Shown piece after piece: positions 1-7,959 of a DNA stretch of 33,588 bases. The notes beneath the pieces are model-generated. The model was given only the letters and a program-made list of their open reading frames with translations, was not told where the DNA came from and did no database searches. Origin of the DNA: Bacteroidales bacterium (GTDB lineage Bacteria > Bacteroidota > Bacteroidia > Bacteroidales > Muribaculaceae); the NCBI GenBank assembly GCA_004557565.1, contig SFGS01000056.1:1-33588 (forward strand), given 5' to 3'. How positions within the stretch are numbered: the first letter of the stretch is position 1; every line of letters starts with the position of its first letter. The translations under genes and the position numbers were made by a program.

Positions 1-13
1 AGCGAGCTAAAGG

Positions 14-105
14 TTCGAAAAGATTCCATTTCGCTTCGCTCCATTACATCTTTTCTGCATACCTGCCTACACACATCAAATTCCTAACGGAATTTCATCA
101 CAACC
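14..105. repeat. Partial copy of a palindromic intergenic repeat
   Basis: About 66 bases from position 14 are identical to the right arm of the large palindromic element at 15583-15888. The segment ends in a small inverted repeat (AAATTCC, spacer, GGAATTT). The inverted form of this end is the left arm of the other copy. Only one arm is visible here because the window starts inside the element. It is non-coding. Confidence 0.75.
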
Positions 106-186
106 CCATCTTTTGGACGGCTTGTATATCAACTTTTTTTTAGGGGCTTAGTAGACTTTTGTTGGGTGAATTGATGGTGTGAGTGA

Positions 187-226
187 TAAAAAAATCGCTC
201 TCTGCGGTGGTGACCGAGAGAGCGAA
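187..226 (-). terminator. Rho-independent terminator after secA
   Basis: CGCTCTCT at 196-203 pairs with AGAGAGCG at 217-224, with an inner CGGT/ACCG extension. The run of A at 187-194 reads as a T tract on the minus strand. It lies about 40 bases after the secA stop codon. Confidence 0.8.
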
Positions 227-266
227 TTTTTATGTTAGGGTTTATCGTTATTTATGCGATGGGGGA

Positions 267-3200
267 TTAGGCGAAACGGCCGTGGCATTTTTTGTATTTC
301 TTGCCGCTGCCACATGGGCATGGGTCGTTTGGCATCACCTTAGGTCCTACATGCAGAGGTGCTTGTGGCTGGCGTGACTGTGGCGATGCTGATTGTGCAG
401 CCTGTGCGTTGGCCTTTGCTGCCGCTGCGAGAGCATCGTCGCCACGGTTCTCACTCAATCTCTGCTGTGGGCGAGTGCGTTCTGGAGCACGTTCACCTTC
501 GCGGCGCACGCTGTCGGGGTCGCTTGCCTCCACAGGAATCTGACCACGGAGCAATGTGGCCACCACCTTAGTGTTGAGCACACCGAGCATAGTCTGGAAG
601 AGTTTGAACGATTCCACCTTGTAGATCACGAGTGGGTCTTTCTGCTCGTAGCTTGCGTTCTGTACCGACTGACGCAACTGGTCGAGTTCACGGAGGTGTT
701 CCTTCCAGTTTTCGTCGATAGAGAGCAGGAGCACTGCCTTTTGCCAAGCCTTCACCAAGTTTTTGCAACCAGTTTCGTAAGCTTCCTTGATGTTGACAAC
801 GATACCGAACATACGCTTGCCGTCGCCGATTGGCACACGGATTTGACCGCCCACTTCAGCCGCACCACTTTCGAGTTGCTGTTGTGCAATCTGATTGATT
901 ACAGGAGTAGCCACTTCACGGAGGCGTTCCATCTTGCGGTTAAACGCATCGTTCACCACCTTATACAGACGGTCGATTTTGTCTTGCTTATCGAGTTTGC
1001 GATATTCGTCTTCATCGAATGGAGGTTCAATAGCGAATGTGGTGAGCACGTGCATCTTGAAGTCCTCGTATTCGTAGTCGTTGAACTTGCCCACGGCATC
1101 TTCCACGGTGTCGTAGATAGTGTTGATGATGTCAAGGCCGATACGCTCACCGAGCACTGCGTGGTGACGGTTGGTGTAAATCACCTTACGTTGTGCGTTC
1201 ATCACGTCGTCGTATTCGAGTGTGTGCTTACGAATACCGAAGTTGTTTTCTTCCACACGCTTCTGTGCGTTTTCGATACTCTTGGTCACCATTGGCGATT
1301 CGATAGCTTCGCCATCTTCCAAGCCGAGGCGGTCGAGCAACTTCACAATCTTTTCGCTTGCGAAGAGGCGCATCACCTTATCTTCAAACGACACAAAGAA
1401 CACTGAGCTACCTGGGTCGCCTTGACGGCCGGCACGACCACGCAACTGACGGTCGACGCGGCGTGACTCGTGGCGCTCTGTACCGATGATTGCCAAACCA
1501 CCAGCGTCTTTCACTTCCTTCGAGAGCTTGATATCGGTACCACGACCTGCCATGTTGGTAGCGATGGTCACAACACCCTTGCCATCTACGCTCTGACCTG
1601 CTTGAGCCACGATGTCGGCTTCCTGTTGGTGGAGTTTCGCATTCAGCACCTGGTGTGGAATGTGACGCAAACGGAGCATACGGCTAAGCATTTCAGAGAT
1701 TTCCACAGAGGTGGTACCCACCAGTGTAGGACGGCCTGAATTGCGCATCTTTTCAATTTCGGCAATCACCGCATTGAATTTCTCCTTTTGTGTCTTGTAC
1801 ACACGGTCAGGCATATCGTTGCGGAGCACAGGCTTGTTGGTTGGGATAGTCACCACATCGAGTTTGTAGATTTCCCAGAATTCACCAGCCTCGGTCTCGG
1901 CAGTACCGGTCATACCAGCGAGCTTGTGATACATACGGAAATAGTTCTGCAATGTGATGGTTGCGAAAGTCTGTGTAGCGGCTTCCACATTCACACCTTC
2001 CTTTGCCTCGATAGCTTGGTGCAAGCCGTCGCTGTAGCGGCGACCTTCCATGATACGGCCGGTCTGCTCATCCACAATCTTCACCTTGCCTTCCTCGTCA
2101 ACGATATATTCATCATCGCGGTTGAAGAGGGTGTAAGCCTTCAGCAACTGAGTTACGGTGTGCACACGCTCTGCCTTGAGCGAATAGTTTTGGAGCAACT
2201 GGTCGCGCTTTGCCACCTTCTCTTCGTCGGAGAGAGGTTCGTTGGTCACGGCTGAGAGTTCGCTCGCAATATCTGGAAGCACGAAGAACAATGGGTCTTC
2301 GGTGCCCTTTGTCAATACGTCGATACCCTTATCGGTAAGTTCTACGGTGTTGTTCTGCTCTTCAATGATGAAGTAGAGAGGGTCGGTGACGATGTGCATA
2401 TCGCGGCTGTTGTCTTGCATATACTTAGCCTCGATTTTCATCATCGACTGCTTCACACCTTCCTCCGACAGATACTTGATCAGAGGCTTGTATTTTGGAA
2501 GACCCTTGTGGGCACGGTAGAGCAGCAATGCGCCTTCTTCAAACACCTTGTCGTCGTCGCTTGCCATCATGCGCTTAGAGTCGGCGAGCAATTGGGTGAC
2601 GAGGCGGCGCTGTGCTTCATACACACGCTCCACATTTGGCTTGAAGTCGTTGAACATTTGGTCTTCACCTCTTGCCACAGGACCAGAGATGATAAGAGGT
2701 GTACGGGCATCGTCGATAAGCACGGAGTCAACCTCATCCACGATGGCGAAGTTGTGTGGACGCTGCACCATTTCCTCTGGTGTCATACACATGTTGTCGC
2801 GAAGGTAGTCAAAACCAAATTCGCTGTTCGTACCGAAAGTGATGTCGCAGTTGTATGCGTCGCGGCGTTCCTTTGAGTTAGGGCGAGTCTTGTCGATACA
2901 AGCCACGCTGATGCCGTGGAACATGTAGAGAGGGCCCATCCATTCCGAGTCACGCTTTGCGAGGTAGTCGTTCACGGTCACCATGTGCACACCGTTGCCG
3001 CTAAGTGCGTTGAGGAACACAGGGAGCGTACCCACGAGGGTTTTACCTTCACCGGTAGCCATTTCGGCAATCTTACCTTGGTGAAGCACGATACCACCGA
3101 TGAGCTGCACGTCGTAGTGAATCATATCCCAAGTCACCTCGTTGCCACCAGCCACCCAGTGGTTGTAGTAAGTGGCTTTGTCGCCCTCAATGGTGAGGAA

Positions 3201-3632
3201 GTCGCGACCTTCAGCCGCCAATTTGCGGTCGAAGTCGGTAGCGGTCACCTCGATGGTTTCGTTTTGTGCGAAACGGCGAGCGGTATCTTTCACGATGGCG
3301 AACACTTCAGGAAGCACTTCGTCGAGCTTAGCCTGAATGCGGTCGAGCACTTCTTTTTGCAGTTTGTCGACCTTGTCCCAAAGTGGCTGACGCTTTTCAA
3401 AGTCAAGTTCTTCTACTTCTACCTTGATTTTTGCGATTTCGTCGCGGAGTGGTTGCACATCGTCCTGAATCTCTTGACGGATTGCAGTGACACGCGCACG
3501 GAGTTCATCGTTCGACAAAGCTTCCACAGTTGGATACACTTGCTTGATTTTCTGCAAGATAGGGCGCAGTTTCTTCAAGTCACGGTCGCTCTTGCTGCCG
3601 AACATCGATTTTAAAAAGTCATTTAATCCCAT
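267..3632 (-). CDS. secA: Preprotein translocase ATPase SecA
   Basis: SecA is the cytoplasmic motor that drives unfolded preproteins through SecYEG. The 1121-residue protein has Walker A (GEGKT, about residues 194-198) and DEVD Walker B (about 299-302). Further on come the second nucleotide-binding fold with its arginine-rich helicase motif (RQLRGRAGRQGD), a helical scaffold, and a C-terminal zinc-binding SEC-C tail (CPCGSGKKYKKCHG). It is about 200 residues longer than E. coli SecA, as usual in Bacteroidetes, with a charged coiled-coil stretch near residues 60-110. The start MGLNDFLKSMFG is the conserved SecA beginning. A minus-strand promoter motif lies 90 bases upstream and a strong terminator follows. 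No frameshift or missing motif was seen. Confidence 0.98.
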   Translation of the reverse strand: MGLNDFLKSMFGSKSDRDLKKLRPILQKIKQVYPTVEALSNDELRARVTAIRQEIQDDVQPLRDEIAKIKVEVEELDFEKRQPLWDKVDKLQKEVLDRIQAKLDEVLPEVFAIVKDTARRFAQNETIEVTATDFDRKLAAEGRDFLTIEGDKATYYNHWVAGGNEVTWDMIHYDVQLIGGIVLHQGKIAEMATGEGKTLVGTLPVFLNALSGNGVHMVTVNDYLAKRDSEWMGPLYMFHGISVACIDKTRPNSKERRDAYNCDITFGTNSEFGFDYLRDNMCMTPEEMVQRPHNFAIVDEVDSVLIDDARTPLIISGPVARGEDQMFNDFKPNVERVYEAQRRLVTQLLADSKRMMASDDDKVFEEGALLLYRAHKGLPKYKPLIKYLSEEGVKQSMMKIEAKYMQDNSRDMHIVTDPLYFIIEEQNNTVELTDKGIDVLTKGTEDPLFFVLPDIASELSAVTNEPLSDEEKVAKRDQLLQNYSLKAERVHTVTQLLKAYTLFNRDDEYIVDEEGKVKIVDEQTGRIMEGRRYSDGLHQAIEAKEGVNVEAATQTFATITLQNYFRMYHKLAGMTGTAETEAGEFWEIYKLDVVTIPTNKPVLRNDMPDRVYKTQKEKFNAVIAEIEKMRNSGRPTLVGTTSVEISEMLSRMLRLRHIPHQVLNAKLHQQEADIVAQAGQSVDGKGVVTIATNMAGRGTDIKLSKEVKDAGGLAIIGTERHESRRVDRQLRGRAGRQGDPGSSVFFVSFEDKVMRLFASEKIVKLLDRLGLEDGEAIESPMVTKSIENAQKRVEENNFGIRKHTLEYDDVMNAQRKVIYTNRHHAVLGERIGLDIINTIYDTVEDAVGKFNDYEYEDFKMHVLTTFAIEPPFDEDEYRKLDKQDKIDRLYKVVNDAFNRKMERLREVATPVINQIAQQQLESGAAEVGGQIRVPIGDGKRMFGIVVNIKEAYETGCKNLVKAWQKAVLLLSIDENWKEHLRELDQLRQSVQNASYEQKDPLVIYKVESFKLFQTMLGVLNTKVVATLLRGQIPVEASDPDSVRREGERAPERTRPQQRLSENRGDDALAAAAKANAQAAQSASPQSRQPQAPLHVGPKVMPNDPCPCGSGKKYKKCHGRFA

Positions 3633-3721
3633 ATATAGTTTTGTATTGTTTTTTTACGTATTCACCGTAGTGCCACGTCGCCGCTTGCTGGCGGCGCTTC
3701 AAAGCACCACATAATGAGGTA

Positions 3722-3729
3722 CAAAGATA
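3722..3729 (-). promoter_or_regulatory. Putative secA promoter (-7 element)
   Basis: On the minus strand this reads TATCTTTG, a match to the Bacteroidetes -7 consensus TAnnTTTG. No clear TTG -33 partner is visible. The predicted leader of about 85 bases contains a GC-rich hairpin (CGCCGC/GCGGCG, about 3677-3694). Confidence 0.5.
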
Positions 3730-3861
3730 ATAAAAATAGTTGAAAAATCGCATCTGATTGTGCCCTAAACCTCGCCCTAGCCTGCCTCGCGCCTCGCGCC
3801 TATCTCGCCGATTTTTCGGATTTTATTGGGGCTGATGCGGTGGGTGTGGCGGATTGGGGGC

Positions 3862-4287
3862 TTACGCTAAAACAATACTGGGAGCGCGAACGCGCAATAG
3901 GCTCTGGGTGGATGGTGCCAAAAGAGCCGATTCAATGGGTATATTAATGAATTGTAAGGATTTTTCTTGAGTGGGAATGAGAAGTTGAGGGAGTGTGGCA
4001 GCCACCGACTTGTGGCATGTAAATTCTCCGCCAATATGCTTTTGCGACAGTCCTTTTATGGCGCGCATCAGCACCATGCCCTTCGGGTGGCGCAGGATTC
4101 TGCCAAGTGCCTCCTGCCCCTCACGGTCGGAGAGCAACAGGGTGCAATCGGTGCGAAGCTGGTTCACTATCACCTCCACCTCTTGATTGGGCATACGCAC
4201 CTCCACAGCAGCCATAGCGGAAAGCACCACCATGGAAGCCATAATAGATGTGAGCAGGCGATTTATTTGGCCACTTCGTGATTGCAT
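3862..4287 (-). CDS. Small putative secreted protein upstream of secA
   Basis: I do not recognise this 141-aa protein. It begins with a plausible signal peptide: arginines at residues 4 and 10, a hydrophobic stretch at about 11-26, and an AMA cleavage-like site. The mature part is about 115 residues with two cysteines and no transmembrane segment. The start at 4287 overlaps the 3' end of the DUF4105 gene by 25 bases, which suggests translational coupling. An internal Met at 4242 would leave only a short hydrophobic leader. The last 12 residues, LLRVRAPSIVLA, contain RAPS nine residues from the end. Known SecM/Apd-type arrest peptides carry RAGP, RAPP or RAPG near their C termini and lie upstream of sec genes, so position and tail are suggestive but unproven. 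secA begins 229 bases downstream. Confidence 0.65.
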   Translation of the reverse strand: MQSRSGQINRLLTSIMASMVVLSAMAAVEVRMPNQEVEVIVNQLRTDCTLLLSDREGQEALGRILRHPKGMVLMRAIKGLSQKHIGGEFTCHKSVAATLPQLLIPTQEKSLQFINIPIESALLAPSTQSLLRVRAPSIVLA

Positions 4288-5459
4288 AAGCGATGAATGT
4301 ATAAATAATTAAATGAGCGCACCATCGGCACAGCCATCAGCACATAGAACGACAGCAGCAACTCTTGCGAGAGCACGCCTGTGGCAAGCAGCACTGCCGA
4401 AGCAGTAAGCCATATGAAATTGATGATATGCAATGCGGTGAGCACTTTTCTTGCTTTTGCCACCCATGGCAAAACAGCCAAGAGCAGGTATGCAGGGTGA
4501 AGCCACAGGGCGTTGTAGTTGGGCGATGTGCACTCGTGGGTGGACACAAGCACAAGGAAGAATATCACACAGCCCCACAAGGCATAGGCGGCAAACACTA
4601 ACGTGTCGAACCAACGGTTCACCTTGTGGTGGCGGCAGTCGCGCACCGTCAAAACCAAAGACAATGCCAGCAGCACCAGCGCCACAAAAAGCGGTGTGGC
4701 ATACCACGGTGTGGGTGGCGCCACCAAACCTTCTTCCGAACCATCAACAAGCACCTCGGTAGTGCCCACAAGAGGCACCACGCTGCCATTGGCACGCTTC
4801 ACCGTGGCTTTTGCGAGGGCTTTCTCCAGCACCACAGGTGCAAACATCTGTTGGCGATAGGTGATCGCAGTGTCGAGGTCGCACCCCAAAGCAAGGTCAA
4901 TGCCAAATCGGCTCCACGCATAATTGCCGTTGTAGTTGTGCATCATGTCGCGATATGTCAGTTTGGCAGACGCCGCAGGGTGATATGTCAACGAATCGCC
5001 CAGCGCACGCTCAATGATGTCGCGTGGACGGGTGGCGCAGTTGTCGCTCACAAATTTATAGCGATAAGTGGCGTTTTCGGGACGCGCGTTCTCAACAAGC
5101 AAGTCACGCACCTGCTGCGCCTGCGTTTGGCTCAAATTGAGTTGCTGCTCCACCACCCTGCGGCCATCATAACCCGATAGCGCATAAGTGGCTGGAATGG
5201 CACCGCACAGATAGTCGGTCTCGCCTTTCACAAACCTATACACGAAGCCTGGCGCGTTGAAGTCGAACAAGCCATAATTGAAGAAATAGTCGCCATGCTC
5301 GTCCTGCACACGCAATTCGGTGTGTCCGTAAAGTTCATAGATTTCGCTGCCTGGGTAAATGGTCACGAGGCTCACACGCACAGAGTCGGACTGTAAGGCA
5401 TTTGCCCCAAAGCAAAAGCCTAACGCCAGAATAATATATATGAAGATGCGTTTCACCAT
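4263..5459 (-). CDS. DUF4105 / Lnb N-terminal periplasmic domain membrane protein
   Basis: The 398-aa protein has a signal peptide (1-22, ending ANA) and a periplasmic domain of about 230 residues matching the DUF4105 (PF13387, Lnb N-terminal) family. The conserved YGHTELRV (His46) and DNCATRPRDIIE (Cys141) motifs are both present and are the presumed catalytic residues. About five transmembrane helices follow (near 254-271, 283-305, 320-334, 341-361, 366-387). Lnb of enterococci transfers an acyl chain onto the N terminus of lipoproteins. Bacteroidetes homologues may do the same, which would suit a phylum rich in surface lipoproteins, but the substrate cannot be read from sequence. It is followed by the overlapping small secreted ORF. 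A TATCTTTG motif lies about 120 bases upstream. Confidence 0.85.
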   Translation of the reverse strand: MVKRIFIYIILALGFCFGANALQSDSVRVSLVTIYPGSEIYELYGHTELRVQDEHGDYFFNYGLFDFNAPGFVYRFVKGETDYLCGAIPATYALSGYDGRRVVEQQLNLSQTQAQQVRDLLVENARPENATYRYKFVSDNCATRPRDIIERALGDSLTYHPAASAKLTYRDMMHNYNGNYAWSRFGIDLALGCDLDTAITYRQQMFAPVVLEKALAKATVKRANGSVVPLVGTTEVLVDGSEEGLVAPPTPWYATPLFVALVLLALSLVLTVRDCRHHKVNRWFDTLVFAAYALWGCVIFFLVLVSTHECTSPNYNALWLHPAYLLLAVLPWVAKARKVLTALHIINFIWLTASAVLLATGVLSQELLLSFYVLMAVPMVRSFNYLYIHRLCNHEVAK

Positions 5460-5575
5460 TTATCGTTATTGATATTGCAATATCCGTACCAAAAAACCGT
5501 GCCGCCCCAAAAAAATGAATTCCGAATATCTCAAAACAAAACCGAAGCGGCACAATGCTCGGAATTTTTGCTATG

Positions 5576-5583
5576 CAAAGATA
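5576..5583 (-). promoter_or_regulatory. Putative promoter of the DUF4105 gene (-7 element)
   Basis: The minus strand reads TATCTTTG followed by CATAGC, matching TAnnTTTG. A start would lie near 5570, giving a leader of about 110 bases. No convincing -33 TTG was seen. Confidence 0.5.
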
Positions 5584-5663
5584 ATGGATTCGCTCCGTAA
5601 ATTGGTGAATTTCGGAAAAAAATTGTCCATCTTACCATTTTACACATTTTTTTTCAAAAAAGA

Positions 5664-5695
5664 TTTGTTGGAAACAGAAACTGTGATTAAATTTG
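5664..5695 (+). promoter_or_regulatory. Orphan Bacteroidetes-type promoter
   Basis: TTTG at 5664-5667, then 20 bases, then TAAATTTG at 5688-5695: both consensus elements at the expected spacing on the plus strand. No credible coding sequence lies downstream. A hairpin with a T run follows about 60-90 bases later. Confidence 0.6.
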
Positions 5696-5701
5696 CATCG
5701 A

Positions 5702-5792
5702 AATAAAGAAATAATATTGCACTTTTCTATACAGATTCTATTCATAAAATTCAAAAGTCCCCGGTTCGTGAGAATAAGGGCCTTTTTTTTTT
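5702..5792 (+). ncRNA. Candidate small RNA of about 90 nt (unrecognised)
   Basis: This segment is bounded by the orphan promoter at 5664-5695 and by a hairpin near 5760-5780 (CCC/GGG outer, TTC/GAA inner, GTGA loop) followed by ten T residues. There is no start codon with a plausible reading frame. It could be a trans-acting small RNA or a remnant leader. No known family was recognised. Confidence 0.4.
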
Positions 5793-5808
5793 GCCCCTAC
5801 CCCAGCAA

Positions 5809-6122
5809 AGTCAACAAGTCAACAGGTCAACAAGCCAACGAGTTTTCGAAGGTCTGATGAGACCGAAGAGTTTGGGTCCGTTTGGGTCAGAAGGACCCGA
5901 TTGAGGGAGCTGAAACACCGATTTAATCCATTAAAAACCCAATTAACCCCCATTTTTTAACGAATATAACCACCCCACCCTCTCTCACAGATTTTTCAAA
6001 AAAAGCTCACACAGATTCAACCGATTCAACAAAACAAATCGAAATGGCATATCACTTGTTGCCCCCCCATTGACTTGCCAACTTATTACTCGTTGACCTG
6101 TTGACACGTTGACCTGTTGACT
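5809..6122. repeat. 34-bp inverted repeat made of GTCAAC-type units, bounding a non-coding cassette
   Basis: The left arm (5809-5842) consists of short tandem units such as GTCAACAAG. The right arm (6089-6122) is its reverse complement at 29 of 34 positions. About 245 bases lie between. They contain hairpins near 5849-5862 (GGTCT/AGACC) and 5875-5900 (GGGTCC/GGACCC) and a degenerate CACACAGATTCAAC-type stretch near 6007-6030. No gene was seen. Confidence 0.6.
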
Positions 6123-6145
6123 TTTTTAAAAAAATCGGTGTAAAA

Positions 6146-6220
6146 ATCCCCAACAGCCCTGAAGTGGTAGGTTGGGGGATGATGTGGCTGCTCCCGAATC
6201 TGTGGTGGGGATTCGGGAGC
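6146..6220 (-). terminator. Double hairpin, probable terminator of the ompH3/membrane-protein transcript
   Basis: GCTCCCGAATC (6190-6200) pairs perfectly with GATTCGGGAGC (6210-6220). ATCCCCAAC (6146-6154) pairs with GTTGGGGGAT (6171-6180) and is followed on the minus strand by TTTTTA. Both lie just past the 3' end of the gene at 6273-6707. Confidence 0.6.
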
Positions 6221-6272
6221 TGTGGTGTGGGGATTCCTTTATGTATCTAATTCCTTCTACACAATCAGTAAA

Positions 6273-6707
6273 TTATGAGAGGGACGGTGTCTTGTTATTA
6301 CGGTTTCGTTTGATAATGGCGTAAAATATAATATTTAAATTCACTAATAATAATGGTAGAATAATAAATAGAAATAGATTAATTCCTACATATCCAAATC
6401 CGGTAATCGACCCTAACGTCTCCAGATCTTTATAAGCCACTACACATGCATTGTGTAATGAATATGGAATATAGTGAATGAAAATCTTTGATATTACAAA
6501 TAAATAAAAAATATTATATAGTGTAATGAACACACATAAAAGTTTATGATTGAAACTTTTAAATAAAATAAACAAATTACATAAACCTATAATTATAGGT
6601 TCGCCATAAATAAACAAAATCGAATTGACCTCTTCATAAGTAAATCCCGTGCAATAACTAATAAGAGTTATTATTCCACAGCATAACCTAAACAATATAT
6701 ACAACAT
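6273..6707 (-). CDS. Unrecognised AT-rich multi-pass membrane protein
   Basis: The 144-residue protein has about four hydrophobic helices (roughly 3-22, 34-50, 55-78, 105-132) and a short basic C-terminal tail. I recognise no family. Its base composition is strikingly AT-rich and rich in Ile, Phe, Leu and Asn codons, unlike the roughly 50 percent GC genes around it, so it may have been acquired horizontally. It starts 7 bases after the stop of the third ompH gene and is probably co-transcribed from that promoter. A small polytopic protein could act as an immunity, accessory or transport subunit, but nothing in the sequence decides this. Confidence 0.7.
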   Translation of the reverse strand: MLYILFRLCCGIITLISYCTGFTYEEVNSILFIYGEPIIIGLCNLFILFKSFNHKLLCVFITLYNIFYLFVISKIFIHYIPYSLHNACVVAYKDLETLGSITGFGYVGINLFLFIILPLLLVNLNIIFYAIIKRNRNNKTPSLS

Positions 6708-6714
6708 TGTGGAA

Positions 6715-7227
6715 TCACTTTAAGCCTAATTTTTCTTTCACTAATTGGGTGAGGTCGATGGCTGTGGGGCCAGTGTATGCCAATGGGGTTTGGGAGATGT
6801 CGAAAATATAGGTGAAGTCGCCTGCTTCGCCCACAGCTTTCACTGCCGCGTTGATCTTTGCGTAGATTTCCTTGTTGAGTTCGGCTTTCTTGTCGGCAAG
6901 TTCCTTATCCACTTGTTGCAGGAATTGCTTCACTTTATCGTCTTCGTCTTGAATCTCGTTCATGCGGCGTTCCTTGATGGTAGCCGACACTTTTGGGTCG
7001 TTGGCAAGACGCTGATAGTCGGCGTATTTTTTGCCGAAATCATCTTGCATCAGTTTATATTCTTGCTTATACTGCTGGCTCAATTCGGAGAGTGCCGCTT
7101 GAGCCGCCGCCTTTTCGGGGCAAGCGTCGTACACATCTTGGATATTGACCACAGCAATTTTCACGATTTGCGCCGTCATGCACATAGGCATCAACGCCGC
7201 CAACACAAGTAATAATTTCTTTATCAT
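6715..7227 (-). CDS. OmpH/Skp-family periplasmic chaperone (third paralogue)
   Basis: This 170-aa protein has a signal peptide (1-19, ending MTA), a short beta segment (KIAVVNIQDVY), a long charged coiled coil (about residues 45-120) and a C-terminal beta/helix part, which is the Skp/OmpH fold. Skp forms a trimeric cavity in the periplasm that holds unfolded outer-membrane proteins for BamA. It differs clearly from its two neighbours and, unlike them, has its own well-formed promoter. The start is supported by the signal peptide. Specialisation for a particular client is possible but not shown. Confidence 0.9.
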   Translation of the reverse strand: MIKKLLLVLAALMPMCMTAQIVKIAVVNIQDVYDACPEKAAAQAALSELSQQYKQEYKLMQDDFGKKYADYQRLANDPKVSATIKERRMNEIQDEDDKVKQFLQQVDKELADKKAELNKEIYAKINAAVKAVGEAGDFTYIFDISQTPLAYTGPTAIDLTQLVKEKLGLK

Positions 7228-7292
7228 AGCCTTTTGATTAGATTTGTTACACTACATTTGCACCCCCTACATTTGTGGGACTTACATCTCTA

Positions 7293-7322
7293 CAAAGTTA
7301 ATAATATTTCTTTATTGAGCAA
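7293..7322 (-). promoter_or_regulatory. Promoter of the third ompH gene
   Basis: On the minus strand TTG (7320-7322), 19 bases, then TAACTTTG (7293-7300) match the Bacteroidetes -33/-7 consensus. The start site should fall near 7288, about 60 bases before the ATG. Confidence 0.7.
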
Positions 7323-7358
7323 AAAAGAAAGCCTATCTCTGCGGGGAGAGACAGGCTG
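7318..7358 (-). terminator. Terminator after the second ompH gene
   Basis: AGCCTATCTCT (7330-7340) pairs with AGAGACAGGCT (7347-7357) with one mismatch. The A-rich stretch 7319-7329 gives a T tract on the minus strand. It probably ends the bamA-ompH transcript. Confidence 0.8.
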
Positions 7359-7393
7359 TATCTTTATCGTTTATTTTTGTGTGAGTGCAAAAA

Positions 7394-7900
7394 TTACTTA
7401 ATGCCGAGTTCTGCTTTCACTTTTGCTGACACATCTTCCATAGAGTTGCCCTTGTAGAGAAGTGTAGCAGAGTCGAGAATTGCAGTGTAACCACCCTTAG
7501 CACCCACTGCTTGGATAGCATTTTGGAGTTTTTGTTGGATTGGTGCCATCAAAGTTTCCTGTTGCTTTTGGAGGTCTTGTTGAGCAGTTTGTGAGAAGTT
7601 TTGCAGGCGAGTGTAAAGGTCTTGAGCTTCTTTAGTCTTTGCTTCGATAGTGGCTTGAGCGGCTTTAGCCTTTTCAAGTTCTTCGAGTTCTTGGCTTTTC
7701 TTTTGAAGTTCGTCTTGGAGTGCCTTGCCTTGTTGTTGATACTTGTCGCTTGCAGCCTTGAGGGTGTTTTGAGCTGTAGCGGTTTCAGGCATCACTTGGA
7801 AGATTTCTGCTGGATTAACCATACCGAATTTAACGGCTGATTGTGCTGAAAGCATCATAGGAGCAGCAACAAGAGCTGCGAGGATAAATTTCTTGAACAT
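7394..7900 (-). CDS. OmpH/Skp-family periplasmic chaperone (second paralogue)
   Basis: The 168-aa protein starts with a signal peptide (MFKKFILAALVAAPMMLSA). A short strand (VKFGMVNPAEIF) precedes a long Gln/Lys/Glu/Ala-rich coiled coil at about residues 45-120. A conserved C-terminal section follows (GGYTAILDSATLLY). This is the usual length and layout of Bacteroidetes OmpH proteins. It lies 59 bases downstream of the first ompH gene with no evident promoter between them, and a terminator follows. Role inferred from the family: chaperoning outer-membrane proteins in the periplasm on the way to BamA. Confidence 0.92.
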   Translation of the reverse strand: MFKKFILAALVAAPMMLSAQSAVKFGMVNPAEIFQVMPETATAQNTLKAASDKYQQQGKALQDELQKKSQELEELEKAKAAQATIEAKTKEAQDLYTRLQNFSQTAQQDLQKQQETLMAPIQQKLQNAIQAVGAKGGYTAILDSATLLYKGNSMEDVSAKVKAELGIK

Positions 7901-7959
7901 AATTGTAGTAATGTGTTATTTAAGTTTATAATATTTTTTCCTTTATATTGTAGGGTGAA

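Noticed and set aside
8..25. GGTTCGAAA resembling a tRNA T-loop at the window start
   Set aside because: No T-stem or acceptor pairing is present. The sequence belongs to the palindromic repeat found again at 15583-15888.
393..1406. 337-aa plus-strand open frame inside secA
   Set aside because: Antisense shadow of secA, rich in His, Val and Phe, typical of the reverse complement of a coding region.
5515..5706. 63-aa plus-strand open frame
   Set aside because: It overlaps the putative DUF4105 promoter, is compositionally AT-rich without conserved pattern, and has no promoter upstream.
5849..5868. CTGATGAG...GAA resembling a hammerhead ribozyme core
   Set aside because: The stem II and GAAA core do not fit and flanking stems I/III are absent. 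The match is too short.
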